Assembly: GCF_016820445.1 (NCBI RefSeq)
Contig: NZ_JADHDT010000007.1
Location: 124,001 to 188,000, forward strand
Length of the DNA stretch: 64,000 nucleotides
Source of the DNA: Sphingomonas beigongshangi
GTDB taxonomy: Bacteria > Pseudomonadota > Alphaproteobacteria > Sphingomonadales > Sphingomonadaceae
Direction: 5' to 3'
In this document: positions 9,341 to 18,689 of the stretch, in pieces
How positions within the stretch are numbered: position 1 is the first letter of the stretch
Layout: each line of letters begins with the position of its first letter
Position numbers and translations under genes: made by a program
The notes under the pieces: model-generated
The model's database searches: none
What the model was told of the DNA's origin: nothing
Seen by the model: only the letters and a program-made list of their open reading frames with translations

Positions 9341-10542
9341 CCGGCTGCGGCACCACCGATGCGGCCGACCTCGTCCGCAGCCTGCTGACGGTCGCCGATT
9401 GCCAGGCGACGTTGCTCGGCCGCGAGGGCTGGCACGCGCTGTCCGGCAGCGGCCTGTTCGCCAGCCTGCTCACCGGCTTGCTTGTCCTCGCGGTCGCCCG
9501 GCAGGGATATTCCCTGCTCGCCAGCGGCGGCGGTGTCTACCCTGCCGATGCGGTGCGGCTGCTGGCCAGGATCGGCATCGTCATCGCCCTGGCGACGAGC
9601 TGGAACGCTTATGATCGCGTCGTCTATCGCGTCGCCATTGAAGGCCCGGCGGAACTGGCGGGCGTGATCTTCCCCGCGGCTGCGATCGACGGTTCGCGAC
9701 TGACGATACGCCTCGCCAATGCCTATAGCGCGATCCTCGCCAGCCCCATCGTCGCACCCGCCACCGACCCTCAGCCGCAGGGCAAGCCGGCAATCCCGTC
9801 CGAACGGACCGCCGCCGCCATGCCCGGGGGAAGCGGCCTGCCGGGATCGAGCCGCGAGGGTGCGGCGGGCTTGCTGCTGATCAGCGCCGGCGGCACCTGG
9901 ATCGCAGTGCGGCTCGTCCTCGCGTTGCTGCTCGCGCTCGGCCCGATCGCCGCCGCGGCCGCCTTGTTCGCTAGCTCGGCGGGGTTCGCACTCGGCTGGC
10001 TGCGTGCGCTCGTCGGAACGGCGCTGGCGAGCCTCGCCGTGTCGTTGAGCGTGTCGTTCGAGCTGCAGGTCCTGGCAGGCCCGGTCCGCGCCGCCGCACG
10101 CGACGGATTGGCGCAGATACCCGGCATCGCACCGATCCTGTGGATTTTCGTGATCGTCGACATTGCCCTGATCGTCGCGGCACAGCGCATGGCGGGCGGC
10201 CTCGTCATCCCGCGTGCGGTGCTTCGGATCGTTGCAGGCGAGGGCGCGCCCGCGCGTGCCAATCCTCCTGCCGCGGCAACGATCGACCCGCCGCGGCCGC
10301 TCGTACACCGCGCGCCACCCGTGCCGGTCGCGCCTTCGCGTGCGCTCGCCATCGCACGGGCGGCCGATGCGCGGGTCAGCGCCGCCAGGGCCGTTACCAT
10401 CGCCATGAACGGCAACCACAGCGGCAATGTCATCGAGATCTTCGATACCGGCCAGCGGCGCGGCATGCGGATGGTCGAGGGAGCGTTACGCAGCGCCGGC
10501 CGCCGCAGCGTCTCCGGTAAGCGTCTGGAACTGGGATCATGA
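9337..10542 (+). CDS. virB6: VirB6/TrbL-like polytopic channel protein of type IV secretion system
   Basis: 401 residues from the ATG that overlaps the virB4 stop. It has several hydrophobic helices (for example SLLTGLLVLAVARQGYSLL, LVLALLLALGPIAAAAALF and IAPILWIFVIVDIALIVAA) and a proline/arginine-rich C-terminal tail, as in VirB6. No virB5 gene lies between virB4 and virB6. It would form part of the inner-membrane channel. Confidence 0.85.
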   Translation: MTGCGTTDAADLVRSLLTVADCQATLLGREGWHALSGSGLFASLLTGLLVLAVARQGYSLLASGGGVYPADAVRLLARIGIVIALATSWNAYDRVVYRVAIEGPAELAGVIFPAAAIDGSRLTIRLANAYSAILASPIVAPATDPQPQGKPAIPSERTAAAMPGGSGLPGSSREGAAGLLLISAGGTWIAVRLVLALLLALGPIAAAAALFASSAGFALGWLRALVGTALASLAVSLSVSFELQVLAGPVRAAARDGLAQIPGIAPILWIFVIVDIALIVAAQRMAGGLVIPRAVLRIVAGEGAPARANPPAAATIDPPRPLVHRAPPVPVAPSRALAIARAADARVSAARAVTIAMNGNHSGNVIEIFDTGQRRGMRMVEGALRSAGRRSVSGKRLELGS

Positions 10543-11249
10543 CCGAACAGATCGACAGCACCTATTTCGACCTCGCGCGCGGCTGGGCCGACGAGCGGGA
10601 CGCTTCGGCAGCCCGCTCGCGCCGTCTCGCCTGGACGATCGCGGGCATCGCCGCCGCGATCGCCGCGCTGGAGGCGGCCGCGCTCGCCCTGGCGATGCCG
10701 CTCAAGCAGATCGAGCCGATCGCCGTGCTCGTCGACCGGACGACCGGCAACGTCGAGCGCGTCGACCTGGACCAGCCGCGCGCCCTGCTCGCCAATCAGG
10801 CGCTGCAGCAATCCCTGCTCGCGCAATATGTCACGGCTCGCGAAGGCTTCGACCCCGTCGGCATACGTGCCGCCTATCGCAAGGTCGCGCTCTGGTCCTC
10901 GGGTCAGGCGCGGGCGAGCTACCTCGAACAGATGCGGCACAATCCGCCCGCGACCATGCTCTCCGCCGCGAAGCGCGAGATCGGCCTTGCGGCCCGCATC
11001 CGCGGCATTTCGCCGCTGTCAGACGGCAGTGCGCTGGTCCGGTTCGAGGTCGCGCCGGTCGACTATTCGGGCCGGCTGGGCACGCCACGGCCCTATGCCG
11101 CGACCATCGCCTACCAATTCCGGGGCGAACCGCTGGGGATCGAGGATCGGCTCGACAATCCGCTCGGCTTCGCGGTCAAGTCGTATCGCGTCGATGCAGA
11201 GACGCCTCCGGCCCCCGCCGCCACGGCACAGCAGGGCGGTGGCCTGTGA
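10539..11249 (+). CDS. virB8: VirB8-like bitopic protein of type IV secretion system
   Basis: 236 residues. The short cytoplasmic N-terminus has the VirB8 lead YFDLARGWADER; a single transmembrane helix spans about residues 30-53; the periplasmic NTF2-like domain follows (PIAVLVDRTTGNVERVD, YVTAREGFDP). It overlaps virB6 upstream and virB9 downstream by 4 nt each. VirB8 nucleates assembly of the secretion channel. Confidence 0.92.
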   Translation: MTEQIDSTYFDLARGWADERDASAARSRRLAWTIAGIAAAIAALEAAALALAMPLKQIEPIAVLVDRTTGNVERVDLDQPRALLANQALQQSLLAQYVTAREGFDPVGIRAAYRKVALWSSGQARASYLEQMRHNPPATMLSAAKREIGLAARIRGISPLSDGSALVRFEVAPVDYSGRLGTPRPYAATIAYQFRGEPLGIEDRLDNPLGFAVKSYRVDAETPPAPAATAQQGGGL

Positions 11250-11953
11250 TCGGGCTCGGCCTGGCCGCGCTTGTCGCGCCGCTGCTCGCGCAGGCCGCGG
11301 CAGGGGGGCAGGGGGACCCGCGCTTGCAGCTGGTGTCCTTCGTGCCCGACACGGTGACGACCGTGCCTGTCGCGGGTGGCTATGTCACGACGATCGTTCT
11401 TGGTCCCGACGAACGCGTGGTCAGCGTCGCCGTTGGCAATGCGGCGGCATGGGAGGTCACGCCCAGCAAGAGCGGTGATCGGCTGTTCGTCCGTTCGCTG
11501 ATCGCCGGCGTGACGACCAATCTGGAGGTGGTCACCGACCAGCGGCAGTATAGTTTCCTGTTGCGGCCGACCTTCGCCGCCGATCCACAGGCGGCGTTCC
11601 GGCTCGCGTTCGACTATGACCATCCGGCACTGGCGAGCAGACCGGCGGTGGCCGCCGGCGGGCCGATCGAGGCAAAGGTGGACAGTGCGCCGTTCCGATA
11701 CCGGGTTTCGGGGGATCGGCGCGTGCGGCCGTCGGCAATCGACGACGACGGCGTGCGGACGCGCTTCGCCTTTCCCGATGCGTCGAGCCTGCCCGCGATC
11801 TATGCGATAGACGACCAGGGTCGCGAAGTCCTTGTCACCGCGCGACAGGTCGATGACATGTGGATCGTCGACCGCGTTTGGCCGCGCTACGTGTTGCGCC
11901 TGGGGCATGCCCGGGCAGAGGCGCGGCGCCTGCCCCCGGTGGCGATCCGATGA
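11246..11953 (+). CDS. virB9: VirB9-like outer-membrane complex protein
   Basis: 235 residues. The start is a GTG overlapping the virB8 stop (GTGA); it gives a normal signal peptide (GLGLAALVAPLLAQAAA). Features of VirB9/CagX: DPRLQLVSFVPDTV, the N-terminal domain FVRSLIAGVTTNLEVVTD, and the C-terminal RVSGDRRVRPSAIDDDGVRTRF. It normally forms the outer-membrane core with VirB7 and VirB10; no VirB7 lipoprotein gene is seen here. Confidence 0.92.
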   Translation: MIGLGLAALVAPLLAQAAAGGQGDPRLQLVSFVPDTVTTVPVAGGYVTTIVLGPDERVVSVAVGNAAAWEVTPSKSGDRLFVRSLIAGVTTNLEVVTDQRQYSFLLRPTFAADPQAAFRLAFDYDHPALASRPAVAAGGPIEAKVDSAPFRYRVSGDRRVRPSAIDDDGVRTRFAFPDASSLPAIYAIDDQGREVLVTARQVDDMWIVDRVWPRYVLRLGHARAEARRLPPVAIR

Positions 11954-13128
11954 CCTTGTCGCGTGTCGCGGCGGTGGAGGCCGCCAGCCCCGAAGCGCTG
12001 GACGAACGGGATTGTCGGCCGCTGGTTGCGCCGCCCACCGGCGGCGTGCCGGGGTGGGTCCTCGCGCTGCTCGCGCTCGCGCTCGGCCTGACGGTGCTGC
12101 TGGTGTTGAACGGACGCCGCACGGCGCGCGTGCACAGCGGCATCGCTGCGACCTATGTCGGACCGGCGACGCCCGCGCTGCCACCCTCGCTGATCGACGC
12201 GAGCGCCAGACTGTTGCAGCCCCGTTCCGACGCGGGTTCCAACGCCGGCTCAGCCTCTGCCCGGCTCGACGCCGCGGCCGAGGAGGCGCCCTTCGCTACC
12301 CCGATCGCGATCCGTCCCCGCCTCGCCGGCGCGATGCCGCAGGCGGCATTCGATGCGCCGCCAAGCGCCCCGATCGCGGGTTCCGAAGGCGGCCCCGCCG
12401 GCATGCGCTTCCCGACCCAGCCGATGCCGGGCGGCCCGATTAGTGCCGCCGCGGGTCGCGGCGTGCCCGCGGGGGGCTCGGCCGTGGTGTACGACGGCGG
12501 CCCCGGCACCGCTGGCGCGGGGCTGGGGGACGACAAGCCCGGAGAAGGGGCGGTCCGCGCCAGCCTGATCCGCAATCGCCCTTCCGTCGTCGCCCAGGGC
12601 GAGATATTGCCCGCGACCCTGGAGACGCCGGTATCGTCCAGCCGACCCGGTCCAATCCGCGCGATCGTCGCGCGCGACGTGCGCAGCTTCGACGGCAGCC
12701 GCGTCCTCATTCCGCGCGGCAGCCGCCTCGTCGGCGAATATCGCGCCGATCCGGCGGCGGGCCGCCGCAGGGTGCTGGCGACATGGACCAGGCTGATCCG
12801 GCCGGACGGCGTGGCGATCCGCATCGACTCCCCCGCGGCGGATTCGACCGGCGGCACCGGTATGCCCGGGCGGGTCGATACGCACTTCCTCGCCCGTTTC
12901 GCCAACGCCGCGCTTCAATCGGCGCTGCAGATCGGCGTCAATGTCGCGTCGCGGCCGGGCAATGGATCGGTGATCGTCGCCAATTCGTCGCAGGTGTCGA
13001 ACGTCATGGGCCAGAACCTCGTCCCCGGGGCGGACGAGCCGCCGACGGTGTCGGTGCCGGCCGGCGCCGCGATCGGCGTGTTCGTCGCGCGGGATCTCGA
13101 CTTTTCAGGCGTGCCGGCCGTCCGATGA
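11950..13128 (+). CDS. virB10: VirB10-like channel protein of type IV secretion system
   Basis: 392 residues. One transmembrane helix lies at about 36-54, followed by a Pro/Ala/Gly-rich periplasmic region (about 60-190), then the conserved beta-barrel domain: NRPSVVAQGEILPATLET, RDVRSFDGSRVLIPRGSRL, WTRLIRPDGVAI, and the closing SVPAGAAIGVFVARDLDF. It bridges the inner and outer membranes and gates the channel. Both ends overlap neighbours by 4 nt. Confidence 0.94.
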   Translation: MTLSRVAAVEAASPEALDERDCRPLVAPPTGGVPGWVLALLALALGLTVLLVLNGRRTARVHSGIAATYVGPATPALPPSLIDASARLLQPRSDAGSNAGSASARLDAAAEEAPFATPIAIRPRLAGAMPQAAFDAPPSAPIAGSEGGPAGMRFPTQPMPGGPISAAAGRGVPAGGSAVVYDGGPGTAGAGLGDDKPGEGAVRASLIRNRPSVVAQGEILPATLETPVSSSRPGPIRAIVARDVRSFDGSRVLIPRGSRLVGEYRADPAAGRRRVLATWTRLIRPDGVAIRIDSPAADSTGGTGMPGRVDTHFLARFANAALQSALQIGVNVASRPGNGSVIVANSSQVSNVMGQNLVPGADEPPTVSVPAGAAIGVFVARDLDFSGVPAVR

Positions 13129-14132
13129 TCCACGCGCCGATCCTCCCGGACTATCTCGACACCTTCCTCGCGCCGCTCCGCCCTTGGCTGGACGCGGCCG
13201 ACGTCACGGACCTTTTCGTCAACCGTGCCGGTGAAATCTGGGTCGAACGCAACGGCGACGCAGCCGCTCGGCACGACGTCGCGATTTTGACGGACGACTG
13301 GCTGTGGCAGCTCGCGCAGCAGATCGCGCGGGTCGCGCATCAGGGGATCAGCCGCGCCGCGCCGCTGCTGTCGGCCGCGCTGCCGTGCGGAACGCGCGTG
13401 CAGGTGGTCGCGCCGCCAGCGACGCGCGGCGGCGTGGCGATGGCCTTCCGGCGTCAGGTCCGCGCCGATGCATCGCTGACCGATCTTGCCCGTGCCGCGC
13501 TGTTCGACGGCGCGGTAATGGGCATGGAGGGGACGCGGGATGCGACCCTTGCACAACTCTACGCCGCCGGCGACCATGTCGGCTTCCTCGCGGCGGCGGT
13601 GGCGCGGCGGAAGACGATCCTGATCTCCGGCGGCACGGCATCGGGCAAGACCACGCTGGTCAACGCCTTGCTGCGCGAGGTGCCGGCGCATGAACGGCTC
13701 GTCGCGATCGAGGACAGTGCCGAACTGATCCTCGGCCATGCCAATGCGCTGGGGCTGATCGCGGCGCGTGGCCGACTGGGCGAGGCCGACGTCGATGCCG
13801 ACGACCTGCTGCAGGCGAGCCTGCGGCTGCGTCCGGATCGCATCCTGCTCGGCGAGATCCGCGGCCCGGAAGCACTGACTTTCCTGCGGGCGGTCAACAC
13901 GGGGCATCCCGGCTCGATGACCACAATCCACGCCGACGATCCGGAGCGTGCGCTCGACCAGCTGGCGATGCTCGCATTGCACTCCGGCGCGCGCATCGAC
14001 GGTCCGGACCTGCGGCGCTACATCGCCCGGCTGGTCGATGTCGTGGTCCAGCTCGAGCGCACGCCGCATGGCCGCCGTGTCACCGCGATCCGCTGGCACG
14101 GCGCACCGGAGGCCGGACCCAAGGCGGCCTAG
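13125..14132 (+). CDS. virB11: VirB11-like secretion ATPase
   Basis: 335 residues, the normal length. The N-terminal domain has DVTDLFVNRAGEIWVE. The RecA-like domain has Walker A GGTASGKT at residues 169-176, RLVAIEDSAEL, LRPDRILLGEIRG (Walker B region) and NTGHPGSMTTIHAD (His box). It is a hexameric ATPase at the base of the channel. It ends the operon; no virD4 coupling protein or relaxase follows, and the next gene runs the other way. Confidence 0.94.
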   Translation: MIHAPILPDYLDTFLAPLRPWLDAADVTDLFVNRAGEIWVERNGDAAARHDVAILTDDWLWQLAQQIARVAHQGISRAAPLLSAALPCGTRVQVVAPPATRGGVAMAFRRQVRADASLTDLARAALFDGAVMGMEGTRDATLAQLYAAGDHVGFLAAAVARRKTILISGGTASGKTTLVNALLREVPAHERLVAIEDSAELILGHANALGLIAARGRLGEADVDADDLLQASLRLRPDRILLGEIRGPEALTFLRAVNTGHPGSMTTIHADDPERALDQLAMLALHSGARIDGPDLRRYIARLVDVVVQLERTPHGRRVTAIRWHGAPEAGPKAA

Positions 14133-14154
14133 CGCCCGGCTCAGGTACCAGCCG

Positions 14155-17100
14155 TCACTTTGCCGCGTGGCTCTTCGCGACGCGGCGTTCGACCCACGCA
14201 TACAGGCTCGGCAGCAGCAGCAGCGTCAGGATGGTCGACGTGACGATGCCGCCGATCACGACCGTCGCGAGCGGGCGTTGCACCTCGGCGCCGGCGCCCG
14301 TCGCGATCGCCATCGGAATGAAGCCGACCGAGGCGACGAGCGCCGTCGAGAGCACCGGCCGCAGCCGATCGTGCGCGCCCTGCCGCACCGCGTCCTCCGG
14401 AGGCAGCGGATCGCCCTCCCGCCCGTCGCGCAGGCTGTTGATATGATCGATCAGCACCAGCCCGTTGAGCATCGCGATACCGGACAGCGCGATGAAGCCG
14501 ATCGCCGCGGTGATCGAGAAGGGCATGCCGCGCAGCCACAAGGCGAGTACGCCGCCGGTCACCGCGAACGGGATGCCGGTATAGACGATCGCGGCCTCGC
14601 GCACGCTGCCTAGCGCGGCGTAGACGAGCGCGAAGATCAGGATCAGCGCGGCCGGCACGACGATCGACAGCCGCTTCTGCGCCGCCTCCAACTGATGATA
14701 TTGGCCGCCGAATTCGATGCGATAGCCGGGCGGCAGCCTGACCTGTCCGTCGATCGTCGCCTGCGCCCGCTGGACATAGCCGGCAAGGTCGCTCGTCGAC
14801 AGGTTGACCATCAGCGCGGCGCGGCGGTTGCCGCCGTCGTGCAGGATCGGCTCGACGATTCGCGTCTGGCTGAGGCGCGCGACGCGTGACAGCGGCACCA
14901 TGCCGTATTCGCCGACGCGAAGCGGCAGGGCCAGGATGGCGGACGGATCGGCGCGCAGCGATTCGGGCATGCGGATCACGATCGCATGACGTGCCGGCCC
15001 GTGCGGGATGAAGCCGACCTGGGCGCCGGCGAGCGCGTCGCGGATGGCGTTGTTCACCTCCTGCGTGCCGAGGCCGAGGCGCAGCAGCGCATCATGGTCC
15101 AGTTCGACCACGACGCTCTTCGGACGGCCTGCCGTTTCGAACTCGACGCCCTCGGTCCCGGGCAATTTCTCCAGCAATGCCTTCGCCTTGGCCGCCGCCT
15201 TTTCCAGCACGTCGTAATCGTCGCCATAGATCTTCACCGACACGTCGGCGCGCACGCCCTCCAGCATTTCGTTGAAGCGCATCTCGATCGGCTGCGCGAA
15301 TTCGAAGTTCTGGCCCTTGTAGACGCGTTGCGCGACCTTCTCGATGCCGGCGATCAGATCCTGCTTCGTCTTCGGCTTGCCGTCGCCCTTCGGCCAATCC
15401 TTCTCGGGGCCGTAGAAGATGTAGAGGTCGTTCTCGTTCGGCGGCATCGGGTCGGTCGCCACCTCGCTGGTCCCGATGCGCGAGAAGGTGTGCGTGACTT
15501 GCGGATAGGCGCGACGGATCGCGACCTCCGTCTGGCGTTCGATCGCCAGGCTCTGCTCCAGCGACATGCCGACCGGGCGATAGACCATCGCCGTGATCGC
15601 GCCCTCGTCCAGCTGCGGCGTGAATTGCGAGCCAAGCGACCCGAACGCCAGATAGGCGACCGCGAGCAGTGCCAGCGCAGTGATCGTCAAAATCGCGGGA
15701 TGCGCCAACGCGCGGTCGAGCACGGGCGTATAGGCACGATTGGCGACGCCGACGAAACCCTTGTCCTGCGTCCCTTCCTCGCCGGCTGGAGCGCGCAACA
15801 GCCAGGCCGACAGCGCGGGGACGATGGTGAAGGTCCAGACCAGGCCGGCGCCGATCGCGAGCATCACCGCCTGCGCCATCGGCTGGAACAGCTTGCCCTC
15901 GACCCCGCCCAGGCTCAGCACGGGCACGTAGACGAGCGCGATGATCGCGATGCCGAAGAAGGTCGGCCGCGCCACCAGTCGCGCCGCCTCCGCGATGATC
16001 GTCCGGCGTTCCTCGCCGTCCAGGTCCTCTCCCTTTTCCCGCCGCCGTACCGCGAGCAGGCGCAGGCTGTTCTCGACGACGACGATCGATCCGTCGACGA
16101 TGAGCCCGAAGTCGAGCGCGCCGAGGCTCATCAGATTGCCCGACAGGCCGATCGCATGCATCCCGGTCACCGTGACCAGGAAGGCGAGGGGGATCACGAG
16201 CGCGACGATCAGCGCGGCGCGCCAGTTGCCCATCACCAAGAGCAGCACCAGCGCGACGAGCAGCGCGCCTTCGCCGAGGTTGCGTTCGACGGTATGGATG
16301 GTCCGCTCGACGAGGTCGGCGCGGCTGTACTGGCGATCGATGATCATGCCCTTGGGCAGAGCGGCCTGGATGCCGGGCAGCGCCTTCTCGACCGCCACCG
16401 CGGTTTCGCGGCTGTTCTCGCCGACCAGCATCATGACGGTGCCGAGCACGGTCTCGCGCCCGTTCTGCGTCGCCGCGCCCTGCCGCGGGGCGGAGCCGAT
16501 CACCACATCCGCCAGGTCGCGCACCGTCAGCGGCAGCACGCCGCCGGCGAACTTGACCGGTATCGCGCCGATCTGCGCCGCGTTCATCACGCGTGCGTCC
16601 GTGCGCACGGTGAAGCGTTCCGGCCCGCGGCTGATGATACCGCCACCGGCATTCTCGACATTCTTCGCCACCGCCGCCGCGAGCTCGCCGGCGGTGACCC
16701 CGTGCATCGTCAGCCGGACGGGATCGGGCTGGACGACGAACTGTTCCTCCAGCCCGCCGTTCGAATTGACGTCGGCAACGCCCTCTACCGCGCGGAGCAT
16801 CGGGCGGACGGTATATTCCTGCGCCTCGTACAGCTCCATCAGCTGCCGCTGTCCGTCCATTCCGGGCGGCGGGCGGCGCCATTCGAGCGTGTAGTAATAG
16901 ATTTCGCCTAGCCCGGTCGTGATCGGCGCGAGCTGCGGTGTGCTGCCGGGCGGCAGCTGGTCGCGCACGGCGTTGAGGCGCTCGGTGACGAGTTGCCGCG
17001 CCTTCAGCTGATCCGTGCCGTCCTTGTAGAGCAAGGTGACCTGCGACAGGCCCGTCTTGGTCAACGAGCGCGTCTGGTCCAGCCCGGCTTGGCCCCCCAT

Positions 17101-17313
17101 CGCCCGCTCGATCGGTAGCGTCACCAGCCGCTCGATCTCCTCGGGCGCGAGCGCCGGGACCTGCGTGTTGATCTGGACCTGGACGCCGGTGATGTCCGGG
17201 ATCGCGTCGATCTGCAGGTTCGCGAACGACCAGAGGCCGATCGCCGCGATCAACGCGGCCGTCAGCGCCACCGCGAGACGGTGGTGCGTCACCCAGAGAA
17301 GCCAGGTCTTCAT
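14155..17313 (-). CDS. czcA: CzcA-type heavy-metal efflux RND pump
   Basis: 1052 residues, the normal size for a heavy-metal RND. The proton-relay helix 4 reads DFGLIVDGSIVVVEN, with Asp401, Asp407 and Glu414. These align with the Asp/Asp/Glu signature of the CzcA branch (Co/Zn/Cd/Ni) and not with the CusA branch. Twelve transmembrane helices in two sets surround large periplasmic loops. The ATG overlaps the upstream czcC stop (ATGA); an open extension upstream is only a shadow of czcC. The inner-membrane pump needs an adaptor (CzcB), yet none is encoded here. The neighbouring two-component pair probably controls it. Confidence 0.93.
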   Translation of the reverse strand: MKTWLLWVTHHRLAVALTAALIAAIGLWSFANLQIDAIPDITGVQVQINTQVPALAPEEIERLVTLPIERAMGGQAGLDQTRSLTKTGLSQVTLLYKDGTDQLKARQLVTERLNAVRDQLPPGSTPQLAPITTGLGEIYYYTLEWRRPPPGMDGQRQLMELYEAQEYTVRPMLRAVEGVADVNSNGGLEEQFVVQPDPVRLTMHGVTAGELAAAVAKNVENAGGGIISRGPERFTVRTDARVMNAAQIGAIPVKFAGGVLPLTVRDLADVVIGSAPRQGAATQNGRETVLGTVMMLVGENSRETAVAVEKALPGIQAALPKGMIIDRQYSRADLVERTIHTVERNLGEGALLVALVLLLVMGNWRAALIVALVIPLAFLVTVTGMHAIGLSGNLMSLGALDFGLIVDGSIVVVENSLRLLAVRRREKGEDLDGEERRTIIAEAARLVARPTFFGIAIIALVYVPVLSLGGVEGKLFQPMAQAVMLAIGAGLVWTFTIVPALSAWLLRAPAGEEGTQDKGFVGVANRAYTPVLDRALAHPAILTITALALLAVAYLAFGSLGSQFTPQLDEGAITAMVYRPVGMSLEQSLAIERQTEVAIRRAYPQVTHTFSRIGTSEVATDPMPPNENDLYIFYGPEKDWPKGDGKPKTKQDLIAGIEKVAQRVYKGQNFEFAQPIEMRFNEMLEGVRADVSVKIYGDDYDVLEKAAAKAKALLEKLPGTEGVEFETAGRPKSVVVELDHDALLRLGLGTQEVNNAIRDALAGAQVGFIPHGPARHAIVIRMPESLRADPSAILALPLRVGEYGMVPLSRVARLSQTRIVEPILHDGGNRRAALMVNLSTSDLAGYVQRAQATIDGQVRLPPGYRIEFGGQYHQLEAAQKRLSIVVPAALILIFALVYAALGSVREAAIVYTGIPFAVTGGVLALWLRGMPFSITAAIGFIALSGIAMLNGLVLIDHINSLRDGREGDPLPPEDAVRQGAHDRLRPVLSTALVASVGFIPMAIATGAGAEVQRPLATVVIGGIVTSTILTLLLLPSLYAWVERRVAKSHAAK

Positions 17314-18563
17314 CGCGTCAGCGCGTTGCCGCCGTTGAGCGCGCGCAGTTGCAGCAGCGCCTCGATCGCCTCGCGACGCGTGTCGAGCACCGCGTTCGTC
17401 GCCTCGACATACGCCTGCTGCATCTGCGTATAGGTCGTCAGCGGGATTGCCCCCAGCCGGTAATTGCGGTCGGCATCCTCCGCCGCCGCGGCGAACCGCC
17501 GCGCGGAATCGCCGTCCCATTTCGCCAGCGCCTCGCGCTTCGCCTCATATTGGGCGGCCTGGTCGAACACGTCGCGGGCGATCCGCCGCTCCGCATTGAT
17601 GAGCGTCGCATTGGCCTGCGCCTGCTTGCCCTCCTCCACGGCGACGTCGCCGGCCTGGCGGTTCCACAGGGGAATGCTGGTCGACAGCCGGACGCCGTAG
17701 TTGGTCTCGCGGATGTCCGATCGCGCGCGATCGTAATAGGGGCCGACGCTGACCGTCGGGATCCGCGCCTTCCGCGCCAGATCGACGCGCAATCCCTGCT
17801 GCTCGAATTGCGCGCGCAGGGCTTTCAGCTCGAAATTGTTGGCCGTGGCGTTGGCGGCGAGCATCGTACCCGCCGGCAGCGCCGGCAGCGCCATGTCCGG
17901 CCGAATGATGCGGATGCGCGCCGCGAACGGGGCTCCGCGCAGCTGGTTGAGCTCGTAGAGGATGGAATTCGCCTCGGCATCCGCCGCCGCCGCGCTGCGT
18001 TCCGCGCCGATCGCGCTCGCCTGCAGCGAACTCGCCTCCAGCTGCGGCGCGGGGCCGGCGGGATCGCGGGACACGATGACGCGGGCGAGCGTGCGCATCC
18101 GCGCCGCGACGGTGCGCGCGGCAGTCGCCTTTTCGTCCGCCGCGAACAGGCCATAACCGAGCGAGCGGACCCTGGCCGCCAGCGTGGCGTCGAATTGCTG
18201 AAGCCCGATCTTCGCCAGCGCCACCTGCCGCTCCGCGATCGCGCGCCGCAGGGCGATGCGACCGCCGAACTCGATCGGCTGGACCACCGATACCGCGTAG
18301 GTGATCCCCTCGCCGGTCAATGCGCCGGAGGTGATGTCGTTGGCACGACGCTGGCCGAATTCGACCACCGCCTCCGGATCGGCCCAGCGACCCGCCGCCT
18401 GCCGTTCGACGCCGGCCGCATCGATCTGCCGCTGGTAGAACTGGCGTTCGGGGTTGTTGGCGATGACGTCCTGGGTCAGCGCGTCGAGGGAAATGGCCGG
18501 CGCGGTCTGAGCCAAAACGGGTGTCGCGACGCACAGCAACAGGGGAAGCGCGGCCAGCCGCAT
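17310..18563 (-). CDS. czcC: CzcC-like outer-membrane efflux protein (TolC superfamily)
   Basis: 417 residues with a signal peptide (MRLAALPLLLCVATPVLAQ) and two long alpha-helical repeats typical of outer-membrane efflux proteins (NNPERQFYQRQID near the start, GAIPLTTYTQMQQAYVEA near the end). GGAG lies 9 nt before the ATG. It is the first gene of the pair and is translationally coupled to czcA. It would form the outer-membrane duct of the metal exporter. The usual gene order is C-B-A; here B is missing. Confidence 0.88.
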   Translation of the reverse strand: MRLAALPLLLCVATPVLAQTAPAISLDALTQDVIANNPERQFYQRQIDAAGVERQAAGRWADPEAVVEFGQRRANDITSGALTGEGITYAVSVVQPIEFGGRIALRRAIAERQVALAKIGLQQFDATLAARVRSLGYGLFAADEKATAARTVAARMRTLARVIVSRDPAGPAPQLEASSLQASAIGAERSAAAADAEANSILYELNQLRGAPFAARIRIIRPDMALPALPAGTMLAANATANNFELKALRAQFEQQGLRVDLARKARIPTVSVGPYYDRARSDIRETNYGVRLSTSIPLWNRQAGDVAVEEGKQAQANATLINAERRIARDVFDQAAQYEAKREALAKWDGDSARRFAAAAEDADRNYRLGAIPLTTYTQMQQAYVEATNAVLDTRREAIEALLQLRALNGGNALTR

Positions 18564-18689
18564 GCAAGTGTCTCCGTGTCCCGCCCCGCGTCCGCCGTAG
18601 CGGGATGGGTCCTTCGACGTCGACTAAAACCGTGTTCAGATTTCGATGGTCAGTTGACGGACATGGCCCGGCGGCCGACACGCACGGGC
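18564..18689. promoter_or_regulatory. divergent promoter region between czcC and its likely regulator
   Basis: 126 bases separate czcC (leftward) from the response regulator (rightward). The region contains an AT-richer patch CGACTAAAACCG near 18620 and two TCAG half-elements near 18636 and 18650. No clear -35/-10 pair can be assigned. The divergent arrangement suggests that the regulator binds here. Confidence 0.45.

Noticed and set aside
17314..17520. N-terminal extension of czcA
   Set aside because: It overlaps czcC in another frame, and the ATG at 17313 coupled to the czcC stop gives a normal CzcA N-terminus.
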